DNA of 64,000 bases from JANMES01 sp038229715 (GTDB taxonomy: Bacteria > Planctomycetota > Phycisphaerae > Tepidisphaerales > Tepidisphaeraceae). A program made the translations under genes and the position numbers. Under the pieces are notes generated by a model. That model was not told the DNA's origin and searched no databases. It saw only the letters and a list, made by a program, of their open reading frames with translations. Numbering within the stretch: position 1 is the stretch's first letter; each line of letters starts with the position of its first letter. The stretch spans positions 1-64,000 of the forward strand of contig JBBROD010000001.1 of the NCBI GenBank assembly GCA_038229715.1, given 5' to 3'. Of this stretch, positions 51,251 through 61,072 are shown one piece after another.

Positions 51251-52732
51251 CTATCGCTTCGACTGGTCGTAAAAGCCGACGAAATATAGGAACCGGTTCT
51301 GATTGAGTACCGGGATGTGCAATTCGCGGGCATCCGCCTTGACCTTCTGGTAAGCATCCAACTCGGCTTGCGCGTCGGCCAGCTTCTTGGCGTTATCGGG
51401 GAGGGTGAGGTCTTCCGTCGAAAAACTTGGGAGTACCGGTTCCTTACCGAGCACGACGAAGTCGGTGTCGACATTCACCTGATCCATCACGTTGGACCCC
51501 CATTGGGTGACCAGCCGCTTCATCACGTCGGTGTCCTTGTCCGTGGCAACCCCGTTGCGGTCCAGATCGAATTTGCCGTAGACGACGAACTTAAACTTCA
51601 CGTTCTGGTCGTACACCAAATTGGCGATGAGGTCGCCGTCGGTGATCGTCATGCCCGGTGTGGCTTTGACGATGCGGCACTCGCTATTGGCAGCGTTGAC
51701 GCGGACGATTTCGATCGAGCCCTTGCCGATCGGCATTTCGTCATCGCGAAGACCGTTGCTGCCGATAGCGGGAATGCCTTCAAGTTTGTCGTAGACTTCG
51801 AAGGTCATACCCGCGGAGACTTCCTGACCCTGGCCGAGAGTGATGTAGACCGTGTTGCCCTTGCGCACTTCGCTGATCGCCCCGTCGGCCCGGCGGACGG
51901 CGGACTCGGTGGTGTTCATGCGGTACTGGGCAAGCTTGGTCAGCAAGCGGTCTAAGTCGCTCTGCAACTTGGCGATTTTGGCCTGAGAAGTCGTCAGCTC
52001 AAGCTGCTTGTCCTGAACGGCTTTGTTCAGCTCTTCGGACGTTTTCTTGACCTCGGCACTGAGCGCGTCAAGCTGGGCCTGCTTTTCGGACCGGTCCTTC
52101 GCGGCGTCGGTACGGGCTTTTTCAGCCTCGGCGTTGGCGGTGGCTACCTTCTGCTCGATCGTCTCAAGGGTGGCTTTAGAACTGCCCACTTCGTTGGCGT
52201 TGTCGGCAAACTTCTTGGCGGTCGAGTTATTCGCCGCCGTGAGTTGCTGGTCTTTGGCCATCAAGGCTTTGGCTAGCGCGTCGATCGAGCCCAGGATGTT
52301 GTCCGGGTTCACAACCACGCCTTGCAGGTTGTTGTTGGTACGAAGCTTCTTATTGACCGCTTCGATGCTGCTGGCGGCCTGGGTTTCAGCGGCCAGGCCG
52401 GCGGTGTTGGAATTGCCCGCGATGACTTTCGCCAGGCGATCGCCGCGCGTCTGTAGCACGTTCACCACCTTAAGGTTGGTGTCGGCCAGTTCCGGGTACG
52501 CTTCGCGCAGGCCTCTTACGGTCGTCTGCACATCGCTTTCGCCGACCAAGTCGCTGTCGGCGATGACGCCCTTGTACTTGGTTTCGAGCTTCACAAACTT
52601 ATCCTGCTCGGCGCGCATGTTGACATTGAAATAGATCGCGAAAATCGCGGCTGTGAGGAAAAGGATTGCAAAGACGACCAGCGCGGTAATTAATCCGCCT
52701 CGTGACCCTTGCGGCTGCGTGATAGGGGGCAT
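51251..52732 (-). CDS. membrane-anchored coiled-coil protein
   Basis: The 493-residue protein has one N-terminal transmembrane segment (LITALVVFAILFLTAAIFAI), then about 230 residues of coiled coil (TIEQKVATANAEAEKARTDA, QLDALSAEVKKTSEELNKAV, QAKIAKLQSDLDRLLTKLAQ) and a C-terminal domain with GNTVYITLGQGQEVSAGMTFEVYD and SECRIVKATPGMTITDGDLI. It is probably extracytoplasmic. A 100-residue fold near the end (FVVYGKFDLDRNGVATDKDT) looks like a small beta domain. Function unknown; a structural or secretion-related role is possible. Confidence 0.7.
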   Translation of the reverse strand: MPPITQPQGSRGGLITALVVFAILFLTAAIFAIYFNVNMRAEQDKFVKLETKYKGVIADSDLVGESDVQTTVRGLREAYPELADTNLKVVNVLQTRGDRLAKVIAGNSNTAGLAAETQAASSIEAVNKKLRTNNNLQGVVVNPDNILGSIDALAKALMAKDQQLTAANNSTAKKFADNANEVGSSKATLETIEQKVATANAEAEKARTDAAKDRSEKQAQLDALSAEVKKTSEELNKAVQDKQLELTTSQAKIAKLQSDLDRLLTKLAQYRMNTTESAVRRADGAISEVRKGNTVYITLGQGQEVSAGMTFEVYDKLEGIPAIGSNGLRDDEMPIGKGSIEIVRVNAANSECRIVKATPGMTITDGDLIANLVYDQNVKFKFVVYGKFDLDRNGVATDKDTDVMKRLVTQWGSNVMDQVNVDTDFVVLGKEPVLPSFSTEDLTLPDNAKKLADAQAELDAYQKVKADARELHIPVLNQNRFLYFVGFYDQSKR

Positions 52733-52913
52733 ACCAGAATCTCCGTAAATACTCGGTGCTTAACCGGGTGAGTCGCGTAATCTATCGCCCAATGGCGATG
52801 CGGGTCAAGAATTGTAGCTGTTCTCGACGTAAGCACTTATCGGACGGATTGCGGGTGCGACGGTAGTTTTGCCGGCCCCGGATCGGGTACACTTGCGCCT
52901 AAGGAGAATTGGT

Positions 52914-53279
52914 ATGTCAAAACTGACTGTGGAAAACATGGAAACGGTCGAGGTTCCGTCAGGAAAACGCCTTGTTAATGCCTTAATCGACGAGGCCAAG
53001 ATCGATCAGATGCACGCCTGCGGGGGCAACGCTCGCTGTACCACCTGCCGGGTCGAGTTCGTCAGCGGCGAACCCAGCCGGATCACCGAAGCCGAAAAAT
53101 CGCTCCTGACCGCCAAGGGGCTGAGCGGACAGGCGGGCCTGCGGCTGTCCTGCCAAATCATCTGCGATACGGACATGACCGTCCGGGCGATCTCGCGATT
53201 GGCCGGTACGGGTCGCGCGGATGCGGGCAAGCGCCCGACCGACGACATCGCTCCGCCGGCGGTCTGGACGACGAAGTAG
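52914..53279 (+). CDS. 2Fe-2S ferredoxin
   Basis: The 121-residue protein has the plant-type ferredoxin cluster motif: DQMHACGGNARCTTCRVEFV gives C-x5-C-x2-C and LSCQIICD gives the fourth cysteine. It is a low-potential electron carrier, possibly for an oxygenase, but no reductase is adjacent. Ribosome-binding site GGAG lies before ATG 52914. The C-terminal 25 residues are a low-complexity tail. Confidence 0.9.
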   Translation: MSKLTVENMETVEVPSGKRLVNALIDEAKIDQMHACGGNARCTTCRVEFVSGEPSRITEAEKSLLTAKGLSGQAGLRLSCQIICDTDMTVRAISRLAGTGRADAGKRPTDDIAPPAVWTTK

Positions 53280-53305
53280 GGCTAGAGACCAGGTCGCCCC
53301 CATCG

Positions 53306-54586
53306 ATGAGGGAAATCGTGTCGCAACAGAGTGATGTTCCGGGTGATGTTCCGGCCGAAGTCGACCAAACCTGGCGATCCAATCCCAAATGGGCCGGCGG
53401 GCAGATCGTCGACGACCCCCGGTCGGGGCAGGCGGTGATGTGGGCGTTCGTGGCGATTTGGAATGCCTGCGTCTGGCCGGTCGCGATCCTCATCCTGGTC
53501 CGCAATGATTTGTCGAAGCAGCCGGTCGCGTTAAGCATTTTGCTGCTCCCGTTGGCGGGCCTGTTGGTGGCGTATGGCGCGTTCCGTCAGACGTTGCGCC
53601 ACCGGCGGTTCGGCGTTTCGGTCCTGAAACTTGATTCCATGCCCGCCTCGCCGGGAACCGATGTGGCCGGAACGATCACCACGCCATCGTCCTTCAACGA
53701 CGCGGCCGTGCAATTGCATCTGTTCTGCACCCATCGACGCATCACCGGAAGTGGAGAGCACCAGCGCACCCACGAATCAACCTTGTGGGAGGACGAACAG
53801 GAGGTTCGTTCCAAAACCGCAATGGGCAAGTCGGGTACGTCGATTACATTCCGATTCAGGCTTCCGGCCAACGTGCCGGTCTCGGATATCGCCAACTCTT
53901 ACGACCAAAGGCTGTGGCGAATATCGGCAAAATCCCAACTCCCGGGCATGGAGTACCGCGCGAAATTCGAAATTCCTGTCTATCGAATTGCGACATCGAG
54001 CGGTGCGATGGAGGAAGAATCGCTAGAGCCTCTCAGGCCACTGGCAGAATCGACCCATGCCAAGCCGGCCGAGCCCGGCATCACCACAACCAAACGGATC
54101 GACGGCGGGTGGGACATCCACTTTGCCGCCGGTCGCAACAAGGGAGCAGCGGGCATCGTCGCTCTGATCGGGTTCATTTTTGCCGGTGCGGCGGTCGGCT
54201 TGGGGTATTTCGCGCACAGCTATTTGTTTGGCGCGATCCTCGGCCTGATCGCGCTGGCGATGGCGGTCGGTTTGTGGCAAATGCTGCTCGCGCAGACCCA
54301 AGTCACCGTTTCAAGAGGTACGATCAAAGTGCGCAAGTGGTCGCCGGTCCATGGCTCGACCAGGGAATGGTCGGCCGATCAGATAGAGAATATCACCTTT
54401 AAGATCACTTCTCAGGTCGGCGATAAGCCGTACTACAGTATTCGGATCCATCTCAAGGACGGCGATGCAAAGTCAGCCGGCTCGGGGATTTCTTCAAAGC
54501 GTGACACACGCTGGATTGTCGACCGTATGCGCGAATCATTGCGCCTTTCAGTTACATCCGATGCGGAAGAAATCTCCAATCGATAG
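53306..54586 (+). CDS. membrane protein of unknown function
   Basis: The 426-residue protein has two transmembrane segments near residues 45-95 (AVMWAFVAIWNACVWPVAIL and ALSILLLPLAGLLVAYGAF), a soluble middle domain, and two more near residues 280-335 (GIVALIGFIFAGAAVGLGYF and FGAILGLIALAMAVGLWQML). The order suggests a topology with both ends cytoplasmic. It resembles membrane proteins with a DUF3592-like arrangement common in planctomycetes, though I cannot name the family surely. It follows the ferredoxin gene by 27 bases. Confidence 0.65.
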   Translation: MREIVSQQSDVPGDVPAEVDQTWRSNPKWAGGQIVDDPRSGQAVMWAFVAIWNACVWPVAILILVRNDLSKQPVALSILLLPLAGLLVAYGAFRQTLRHRRFGVSVLKLDSMPASPGTDVAGTITTPSSFNDAAVQLHLFCTHRRITGSGEHQRTHESTLWEDEQEVRSKTAMGKSGTSITFRFRLPANVPVSDIANSYDQRLWRISAKSQLPGMEYRAKFEIPVYRIATSSGAMEEESLEPLRPLAESTHAKPAEPGITTTKRIDGGWDIHFAAGRNKGAAGIVALIGFIFAGAAVGLGYFAHSYLFGAILGLIALAMAVGLWQMLLAQTQVTVSRGTIKVRKWSPVHGSTREWSADQIENITFKITSQVGDKPYYSIRIHLKDGDAKSAGSGISSKRDTRWIVDRMRESLRLSVTSDAEEISNR

Positions 54587-54593
54587 TCCAGGA

Positions 54594-55436
54594 TTATTTG
54601 CTTGGAACCGCCTTGATCGGCGTCGCGGAGAACGGGCTGCTGCTCAGGCGACGGGCCGTAAGGTCGATATCGGTGCTGCGGTAGGCTGAGCCCACCACGC
54701 GGAGCGAGTAGCCGGTCGGTTCGGCAACAGCATTCACCGTCAGGTAGTACGTGCCGGCTCCGAGCTTGCCGGAGATCAACTTCTTGGCCTGCGGCAGGCC
54801 TTGGGTGGTGTACAGCGTGTTGCCGTTTGAGTCGGTCAGGGTGACGTCGGCGTCTTTCACCAGGCCGCTCAGGCGGATGTCGTACTTGGTGGTTTCGGTC
54901 ACAACCATTTTGTAAACGTCGGCCGAGTCGTTGTTGCCGACGTATTCATTCACGGTGCGGTTGGTGCCCAGCGGAACCGACAGTTCGCGAGCGGTCGCGG
55001 TGTCGTTGCCGGTCTGGTCGACCTTGTCGGCCGTCGCAAACGGGCTCGTGCTGTAACGCAGATTGTAGTTAATGATCGAGTTGCCTTCGGCCTGCAGTAC
55101 GCGGACCTGGTAGTTGCCAACGCTCATAAACCGGCTGATCGATTCATCGGCCGCCAGGAGCTTGGCCGACTGCTGAACGACTTCGCCGCTATCAAGGCGG
55201 TTGTTGTGATTACGGTCGTTGATCAGTTGCAGGGTAGCGTCGCCGGTAAGGCCTTCCAGACGAAGGTTGACCAGCCCGGCCTTCATTACGCGAATCATGT
55301 AGAACACTTCCTTGCGGACCTTGTTCACCTGTCCGGCGATGACCGCATCGGCAGGTTTGATATCGAGATAGGTCGGGTTGCTCAGGCTGACCGACGCATA
55401 CTGACGGGATTCGAGTTGTTCGATGAACTGTGACAT
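54594..55436 (-). CDS. PPC-domain protein with planctomycete N-terminal tag
   Basis: The 280-residue protein starts MSQFIEQLESRQYASVSL, resembling the LExLExRxLLS tag seen at the N-terminus of many large secreted planctomycete proteins. Residues 145-255 form a pre-peptidase C-terminal (PPC) domain: NDSADVYKMVVTETTKYDIR, LVKDADVTLTDSNGNTLYTT, LGAGTYYLTVNAVAEPTGYS. A second, similar beta domain fills residues 20-130. Such domains assist folding or secretion of enzymes; here it stands alone without an enzyme domain. Confidence 0.75.
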   Translation of the reverse strand: MSQFIEQLESRQYASVSLSNPTYLDIKPADAVIAGQVNKVRKEVFYMIRVMKAGLVNLRLEGLTGDATLQLINDRNHNNRLDSGEVVQQSAKLLAADESISRFMSVGNYQVRVLQAEGNSIINYNLRYSTSPFATADKVDQTGNDTATARELSVPLGTNRTVNEYVGNNDSADVYKMVVTETTKYDIRLSGLVKDADVTLTDSNGNTLYTTQGLPQAKKLISGKLGAGTYYLTVNAVAEPTGYSLRVVGSAYRSTDIDLTARRLSSSPFSATPIKAVPSK

Positions 55437-55656
55437 TTCTTCCTCTTTCCTTTACGGCCGCTGGCGAGCGGCTGACAGAAGGGATGTCACATTCAATGTG
55501 CGAGAAGGCAAACCCGAAGAAAAGTTTTTTTGTTTTGCGCGCAGTGCCGATTTTATCGGACGCTTACGGTGTGCCCGCTCATCGGCTGCGACCTTCAAGC
55601 TTCCGATTGAAGCGGGGCAAAAGCAAATCAGGTGCTCGGGCTGCTCCGCAAAAACA

Positions 55657-56640
55657 CTATCGGACCTTGAGCAACACCTTCCCCATCGGCCCGGCGGCCA
55701 AGCGCTCGAAGGCGGCGGGGAGTTCTTCAAACTTGAAGATCCTGTCGACCGGCACGCGGGTGTCGTTCCGGGCGAGTTGGCCGACGATTTTCTTCCAGAC
55801 TTCGTTCACCTCGCCCGCGGTGTACCCGCCGACATGCACGCCGCCGATCCGCAGACGTTTGAAGAAGAGCGAGGCGGTGTTGAAGTTCGGCACCGGGCCG
55901 GCGAGTCGCCCGACCAGGCTGACCCGGCCGCGCTCGCCGAGCGTCTCGATCACCTGCGGCAGGAGCGATCCGCCGATGTTGTCGATCGCCAGATCGACCC
56001 GCCGGCCGTCGAGCTTGGCTTTGAGTTCGGTCGGCCAATCGGGATTGTTTGGATCGAGCGCGACATCCGCGCCCAAAGCGAGTAACTCCTTCCGCTTTTT
56101 CTCGCTGCGGGAAAGAACGACAATGCGGAACCCCATCGATTTGGCGAGCAATACGCTCGCCGTCCCCACGCCGCCGGACGCGCCGGTGATGAGCACGATC
56201 GAACCGACGTTGAACGGCTCCCACATCGTCAGCGCCTGATACGCGGTGCAGTAAACCAGCGACGCGCCGGCCGCCTCGGTATCGCTCCAACCGGCGGGCT
56301 TGGGGGCGAGATACTCAACCGGCACGGCGACTTTCTGCGCAAAAGTCCCCGGCCGATTCACGCCCGCATCGCCGCGCAGCAGCACGCGAACTTCACCCAC
56401 GCGCGGGGAAATCACCGCCTTGCCGACGGATACGACCGTGCCGATCCCGTCGCGCCCCAGAATGTGCGGAAACGCCGGCTTGGCCGGGTACTGGCCTTCG
56501 GCCAAGTATCGATCCGCGGGATTCAACGCGGCAAACTGAATCTCAACCACCGCTTCGCCCGGCGCCGGTACCGGATCGGGCACCTCAGCGAGCTTGAGAT
56601 TCTGCAATCCGCCGATCGATTCAAGGATCCATGCTTTCAT
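55657..56640 (-). CDS. zinc-binding-dehydrogenase-like quinone oxidoreductase (MDR)
   Basis: The 327-residue NADPH-dependent MDR protein has ALNPADRYLAEGQYPAKPAF PHILGRDGIG at the catalytic cleft and the Rossmann loop LITGASGGVGTASVLLAKSM, followed by NIGGSLLPQVIETLGERGRV. The Cys/His ligands for catalytic zinc are absent, so it fits the quinone-oxidoreductase group. It converges with the PPC gene and is divergent from polA. Substrate unknown. Confidence 0.88.
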   Translation of the reverse strand: MKAWILESIGGLQNLKLAEVPDPVPAPGEAVVEIQFAALNPADRYLAEGQYPAKPAFPHILGRDGIGTVVSVGKAVISPRVGEVRVLLRGDAGVNRPGTFAQKVAVPVEYLAPKPAGWSDTEAAGASLVYCTAYQALTMWEPFNVGSIVLITGASGGVGTASVLLAKSMGFRIVVLSRSEKKRKELLALGADVALDPNNPDWPTELKAKLDGRRVDLAIDNIGGSLLPQVIETLGERGRVSLVGRLAGPVPNFNTASLFFKRLRIGGVHVGGYTAGEVNEVWKKIVGQLARNDTRVPVDRIFKFEELPAAFERLAAGPMGKVLLKVR

Positions 56641-56682
56641 GACTGCATTTTAAGCACAGTCGTCACTACAATTCACCGTGCC

Positions 56683-59466
56683 ATGGCAAAAAGCTTTTTT
56701 ATCATCGACGGTCACGCCCAGATTTACCGCGCGTATTTTGCGCCATTTCGCGATCTCACCTCGCCCACCGGCGAGCCGACGAAGGCCACCTACGTGTTTA
56801 CACAGATGCTGATCAACCTCATCGAGAGGCGCAAGCCCGATTACCTGGCGATGGTGATCGACTGCCCCGGCGAAGTGTTCCGATCGGAAATCTTCAAAGA
56901 GTACAAGGCCAATCGCAAACCCGCGCCCGATGACTTTCGGCCGCAGGAGCAGCGGATTCTGCAGATCGTGAAAGACGCCGGCGTGCCGATTTTTGCCAAG
57001 CCGGGCTTTGAGGCCGACGATGTGATCGCCACCATGGCGACTCGGCTGGAAGGTGAGTACGAGGTCTTCCTCGTCAGCAAGGACAAGGACCTGCGGCAAA
57101 TCCTCGACGACAAAATCCGCATGTACGACCCCCAAACCGACGAATCGTTCGGCCCGGCGGAACTGCACGCCAAGCTCGGCTTTACACCGGCGATGGCGAT
57201 CGAAATCCAGACGCTGATGGGCGACGCGATCGACAACGTCCCCGGCATCCCCGGCGTGGGCGAGAAAACGGCGGTGAAGCTGATCGAGAAATACGGGTCG
57301 GCGGACGCGGTGATGAATCATCTGGATGATCTGACGCCGAAGCTGCGGGAGAATTTCGAGAAAAACGCCGAACGCCTGGCGATCGCGCGGCAGCTGGTCA
57401 CGCTGAAGCGCGATGTGGAGATGGACTTCGACCCGGCCGCCTGCGCATTCACCGGGCTTGACGTTCGTGCAGTCAGTAAGCATCTGAACGAATTGGGGTT
57501 CAGCACGCTCGCCAAACGGATCGGCGCGGACGTGGCCGCACCGGCGCCGGTCAAGCCCAAGCCCAAGGCCAGCGCCGGCCCGGCCGAGTTCGGACTGTTC
57601 GGCGCGATGACCGAAGACGGCCAAGCCGCTCCGCCGCCGACGCACGCGACGAGCGAGGGGCTCACCTACACACTGGTCAATACGCCGGAGGGGTTTGATG
57701 CATTTCTCGTCGAGCTTAAACAGCAGAAGCGCTTCGCGTTCGACACCGAAACCGACGCGCTGGGCGCGATCAGCAGCGGCTGCATAGGAATGAGTTTTTC
57801 CTGGGAGGCGGGCACGGGCCACTACATCGCGCTGGCGGGGCCGAGCGGATCGATCGTGCTCGATGAACGCGACACGCTCGCGAAACTCAAGCCGATTCTT
57901 GAAGACGAACGAATCGAAAAAGTCGGCCACAACATCAAGTACGATCTGCAGGTGATGCGCCAACGCGGCATCGAAGTGCGCGGGCTGGCGATGGACACGA
58001 TGGTGGCCGCGTTCCTGCTCGAACCGACGCGGAACACGTTCGGCATGGATGCACTGTCGCTGCATTTGCTGAACTTCAAGAAGATTCCGACGATCGACCT
58101 TATCGGCAAAGGGCGGGTGCAGATCAGCATGGAGAAGGTCGATCTCGACCGCGTCACCCGCTACGCCGCCGAGGACGCGGATATTACCTGGCGGTTGGCC
58201 GAGCTGCTCGAGAAGCGGCTCGATAAAGTGCCGGCGATCAAGAAGCTGTCGCACGATATGGAAACGCCGCTGGTAAACGTGCTGGTGGAAATGGAAGCCA
58301 ACGGCGTTGCGATCGACCCGGCAATTCTCAAAGAGCAAAGCACAAAGCTCGGCCATCGCATCGACGACCTGCGCCAGCAGATTATGACCGAGGCCGGCGG
58401 GGAGTTTAACCCCGATTCGCCGAAGCAACTGGCCGACGTGCTGTTCAACAAGCTCGGCCTGCGCGTGGTGAAGAAAACCAAGACCGGCCCGAGCACCGAC
58501 GTGGAAGTGCTGGAAAAACTCTCGCTCGAACACGCCGTGCCCAAGCTGATGCTGGAGTATCGCAGCCTGACGAAGCTGAAGAACACGTATCTGGATAATC
58601 TGACGGAGTACATCAACCCGAAGACCGGCCGAATCCACGCGAGTTTCAGCCAGATCGGCGCCGAGACCGGCCGGCTGAGTTGCAGCGATCCGAACTTGCA
58701 GAACATCCCGATCCGTACCGAGGAAGGCCGCGCGATTCGGCTGGCGTTCGTCCCCGGCGATCGCGAAAAAAACGTGCTGCTGACGGCCGACTACAGCCAG
58801 ATCGAGCTGCGCGTGCTGGCGCACTACACGCAAGAGCCCGCGCTGGTGAAGGCGTTCGAAAACGACGAAGACATTCACCGCGCGGTGGCCGCCGAGGTGT
58901 TTCACGTGCCGCTCGATCAGGTCACCAAAGACCAGCGCGGGCAGGCGAAAACCGTCAATTTCGGCATCATCTACGGCGTCACCGCGTTCGGGCTCGCCCG
59001 ACGGATCGACGGCCTTTCCGTCGGCGCTGCGCAGGAACTGATCAACGCCTACAACAAACGCTTCCCCGCGATCCAGCGGTTCATGCTGGAATGCGTCGAA
59101 CACGCGCAAAAGCACGGCTACGTCGAAACCCTGATGGGCCGCCGTCGCCCGCTACCGGACATCAACTCCGGCGTGATCTCCATCCGCAACATGAACGAGC
59201 GCATGGCCATCAACAGCGTGGTGCAAGGATCGGCCGCGGACATGATCAAGATCGCGATGCTCAATGTTTATCGTCGGCTGCGAACGGAGAAACGCCCGAG
59301 CAAATTGCTGATGCAGGTCCACGACGAACTGGTCTTTGAAACGCCCGCGGCTGTGGTGGAGCAGGAGGCCGAGATCGTTCGCCAGGAGATGCAGAACGCG
59401 ATGACACTGCGCGTGCCGATTAAAGTGGAAGTCGGTTGGGGCAAGAACTGGGACGAGGGAAAGTAA
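56683..59466 (+). CDS. polA: DNA polymerase I
   Basis: The 927-residue protein fills gaps and removes RNA primers. Domains in order: 5' nuclease (FFIIDGHAQIYRAYFAPFRD, LVSKDKDLRQI, NVPGIPGVGEKTAVKLI), 3'-5' exonuclease around residues 345-530 (FDTETDALGA, GHNIKYDLQVM, YAAEDADITWRL, all three Exo motifs present), and family-A polymerase (DYSQIELRVLAHYT motif A, AKTVNFGIIYG motif B, QVHDELVFE motif C). I start it at ATG 56683 because the frame upstream is the complement of the MDR gene. Confidence 0.96.
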   Translation: MAKSFFIIDGHAQIYRAYFAPFRDLTSPTGEPTKATYVFTQMLINLIERRKPDYLAMVIDCPGEVFRSEIFKEYKANRKPAPDDFRPQEQRILQIVKDAGVPIFAKPGFEADDVIATMATRLEGEYEVFLVSKDKDLRQILDDKIRMYDPQTDESFGPAELHAKLGFTPAMAIEIQTLMGDAIDNVPGIPGVGEKTAVKLIEKYGSADAVMNHLDDLTPKLRENFEKNAERLAIARQLVTLKRDVEMDFDPAACAFTGLDVRAVSKHLNELGFSTLAKRIGADVAAPAPVKPKPKASAGPAEFGLFGAMTEDGQAAPPPTHATSEGLTYTLVNTPEGFDAFLVELKQQKRFAFDTETDALGAISSGCIGMSFSWEAGTGHYIALAGPSGSIVLDERDTLAKLKPILEDERIEKVGHNIKYDLQVMRQRGIEVRGLAMDTMVAAFLLEPTRNTFGMDALSLHLLNFKKIPTIDLIGKGRVQISMEKVDLDRVTRYAAEDADITWRLAELLEKRLDKVPAIKKLSHDMETPLVNVLVEMEANGVAIDPAILKEQSTKLGHRIDDLRQQIMTEAGGEFNPDSPKQLADVLFNKLGLRVVKKTKTGPSTDVEVLEKLSLEHAVPKLMLEYRSLTKLKNTYLDNLTEYINPKTGRIHASFSQIGAETGRLSCSDPNLQNIPIRTEEGRAIRLAFVPGDREKNVLLTADYSQIELRVLAHYTQEPALVKAFENDEDIHRAVAAEVFHVPLDQVTKDQRGQAKTVNFGIIYGVTAFGLARRIDGLSVGAAQELINAYNKRFPAIQRFMLECVEHAQKHGYVETLMGRRRPLPDINSGVISIRNMNERMAINSVVQGSAADMIKIAMLNVYRRLRTEKRPSKLLMQVHDELVFETPAAVVEQEAEIVRQEMQNAMTLRVPIKVEVGWGKNWDEGK

Positions 59467-59535
59467 GCGGGCCGAGCTTTCAAAAAAGCGATCGCTAAAT
59501 GCTTTCGATTCTCGTGCCGGTTTACACTTACTCGA

Positions 59536-61032
59536 ATGTCCGAATCGCTTTTCGTCATCCTTGGCAATCAGCTGTTCTCTCCGTCGCTCTGGCCGGCGGA
59601 GGCGCGTGGCGTACCCGTGTTCATGGCCGAAGATCACGGCCTCTGCACGCATTACAAATACCACAAGCACAAAATCATCCTCTTCCTGGCCGCCATGCGC
59701 TCGTATGCGACCGAGTTAAGTGAGCGGGGAGTGCGGGTCGACTATCGCCAGCTATCTTCCAAGACGGCCGGTCTGTCGTATGAGGACAAGCTGGCATCAG
59801 CTGTTAAGACACATCGCGTGAAGCAGCTGATCGTTTATGAGATTGAGGACAAGTTTTTCGAATCCCGCATCGCCGACTTCTGTAAGCAGCACAAGCTGAC
59901 CCTTAAGACGCTGCCGTCCCCGATGTTTCTTACTACACGAGCGCAGTTTTCGGCTTACTTGGAATCTTCTCGCAAGCCGTTCATGAAGTCCTTTTACGAA
60001 GAACAGCGTCGCCGGCTTGATTTGCTGATGACGCCCGCAGGAACCCCGGTCGGCGGGCAGTACAGTTACGATCCCGAGAATCGCAAGCCGTTGCCAAAGA
60101 GTTTGCAACCGCCGGCGATCGCAAGGCCGAGGCCGTCGGCGATCGTGCAGGCAGTCGCCAAGCTCACGGATGAGTTATTCGCCGATCACCCGGGCACGTC
60201 GGCGGAATTCTGGCTCTCCGTCACGCGCAAACAGGCGCTGGCCCGGCTTGATGAGTTCTGCCGCGAGCGCCTCGAACTGTTCGGCCCGTACGAAGATGCA
60301 ATCCCACAGCGATCGACATTTCTGTTCCACTCCGTCCTGTCGCCGTTGATCAATCTCGGCTTGCTCACGCCTGCGGAAGTGATCCAAAAAGCCATCGCCG
60401 TCGCCGGGAAGCAAAACGTGCCGCTCCCGTCACTGGAAGGATTTGTACGTCAGGTCGTCGGCTGGCGCGAGTTCATCCGCGGCATTTATCAGAACTTCTC
60501 CGCGAAGGAAGAACGCGGCAACTTCTTCAAGCACCATAAAAAGCTTTCGTCCATGTGGTACTCGGCCAATACAGGCATCCCACCGCTGGATGCGACGCTC
60601 GCGAAAGTCCTCAAGCTCGGCTGGTGCAATCACATCGAGCGGCTGATGGTGCTCTCCAACCTTATGCTGCTCTGCGAGGTGCATCCGTCGGAGGCGCACC
60701 GCTGGTTCATGGAAATGTTTGTGGATTCCAGCGATTGGGTGATGGGCCCGAACGTCTATGGCATGGGCCAGTTCAGCGACGGCGGACTTTTTGCCACCAA
60801 GCCGTACATTTGCGGCTCCAATTACATGATCAAGATGAGCGATCACACCAAGGGCGACTGGTGCGATGTGGTTGACGGTTTGTACTGGAGTTTCATCGAC
60901 CGCCACCGTGTGTATTTCGCGAAGAACCCTCGAACAATGTACCTGCCGACGAATCTGGACAGGCTGACGGCGGAACGCCGAGCGAGACTGTTCGAACGGG
61001 CCGAAAACTTCCGCAAGCTGGCGACGAGATAA
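59536..61032 (+). CDS. photolyase-related protein (FeS-BCP/DPRP type)
   Basis: The 498-residue protein opens with FVILGNQLFSPSLWP, typical of the FeS bacterial cryptochrome/photolyase-related (6-4) group. Later blocks are EGFVRQVVGWREFIRGIYQN, RLMVLSNLMLLCEVHPSEAH RWFMEMFVDSSDWVM and MGQFSDGGLFATKPYICGSN YMIKMSDH. Several Cys (GWCNH, YICGS, DWCDVV) could ligate an Fe-S cluster, but I cannot confirm all four ligands. It follows polA at 70 bases, so a DNA-repair pair is suggested. Confidence 0.88.
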   Translation: MSESLFVILGNQLFSPSLWPAEARGVPVFMAEDHGLCTHYKYHKHKIILFLAAMRSYATELSERGVRVDYRQLSSKTAGLSYEDKLASAVKTHRVKQLIVYEIEDKFFESRIADFCKQHKLTLKTLPSPMFLTTRAQFSAYLESSRKPFMKSFYEEQRRRLDLLMTPAGTPVGGQYSYDPENRKPLPKSLQPPAIARPRPSAIVQAVAKLTDELFADHPGTSAEFWLSVTRKQALARLDEFCRERLELFGPYEDAIPQRSTFLFHSVLSPLINLGLLTPAEVIQKAIAVAGKQNVPLPSLEGFVRQVVGWREFIRGIYQNFSAKEERGNFFKHHKKLSSMWYSANTGIPPLDATLAKVLKLGWCNHIERLMVLSNLMLLCEVHPSEAHRWFMEMFVDSSDWVMGPNVYGMGQFSDGGLFATKPYICGSNYMIKMSDHTKGDWCDVVDGLYWSFIDRHRVYFAKNPRTMYLPTNLDRLTAERRARLFERAENFRKLATR

Positions 61033-61072
61033 TCCAAGACAGATGCGTTTCTCCCGGCTAAACTACTAAGCC

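Noticed and set aside
55430..56239. 269-codon plus-strand frame opposite the quinone oxidoreductase gene
   Set aside because: Composition is typical of out-of-frame GC-rich DNA (Ser/Arg/Pro), and the minus strand has clear MDR motifs.
56650..59115. Open frame of 821 codons on the minus strand opposite polA
   Set aside because: It is an antisense shadow of a GC-rich gene with conserved polymerase motifs on the plus strand; its product has no recognisable domain and is His/Arg/Val-rich as expected for a shadow.
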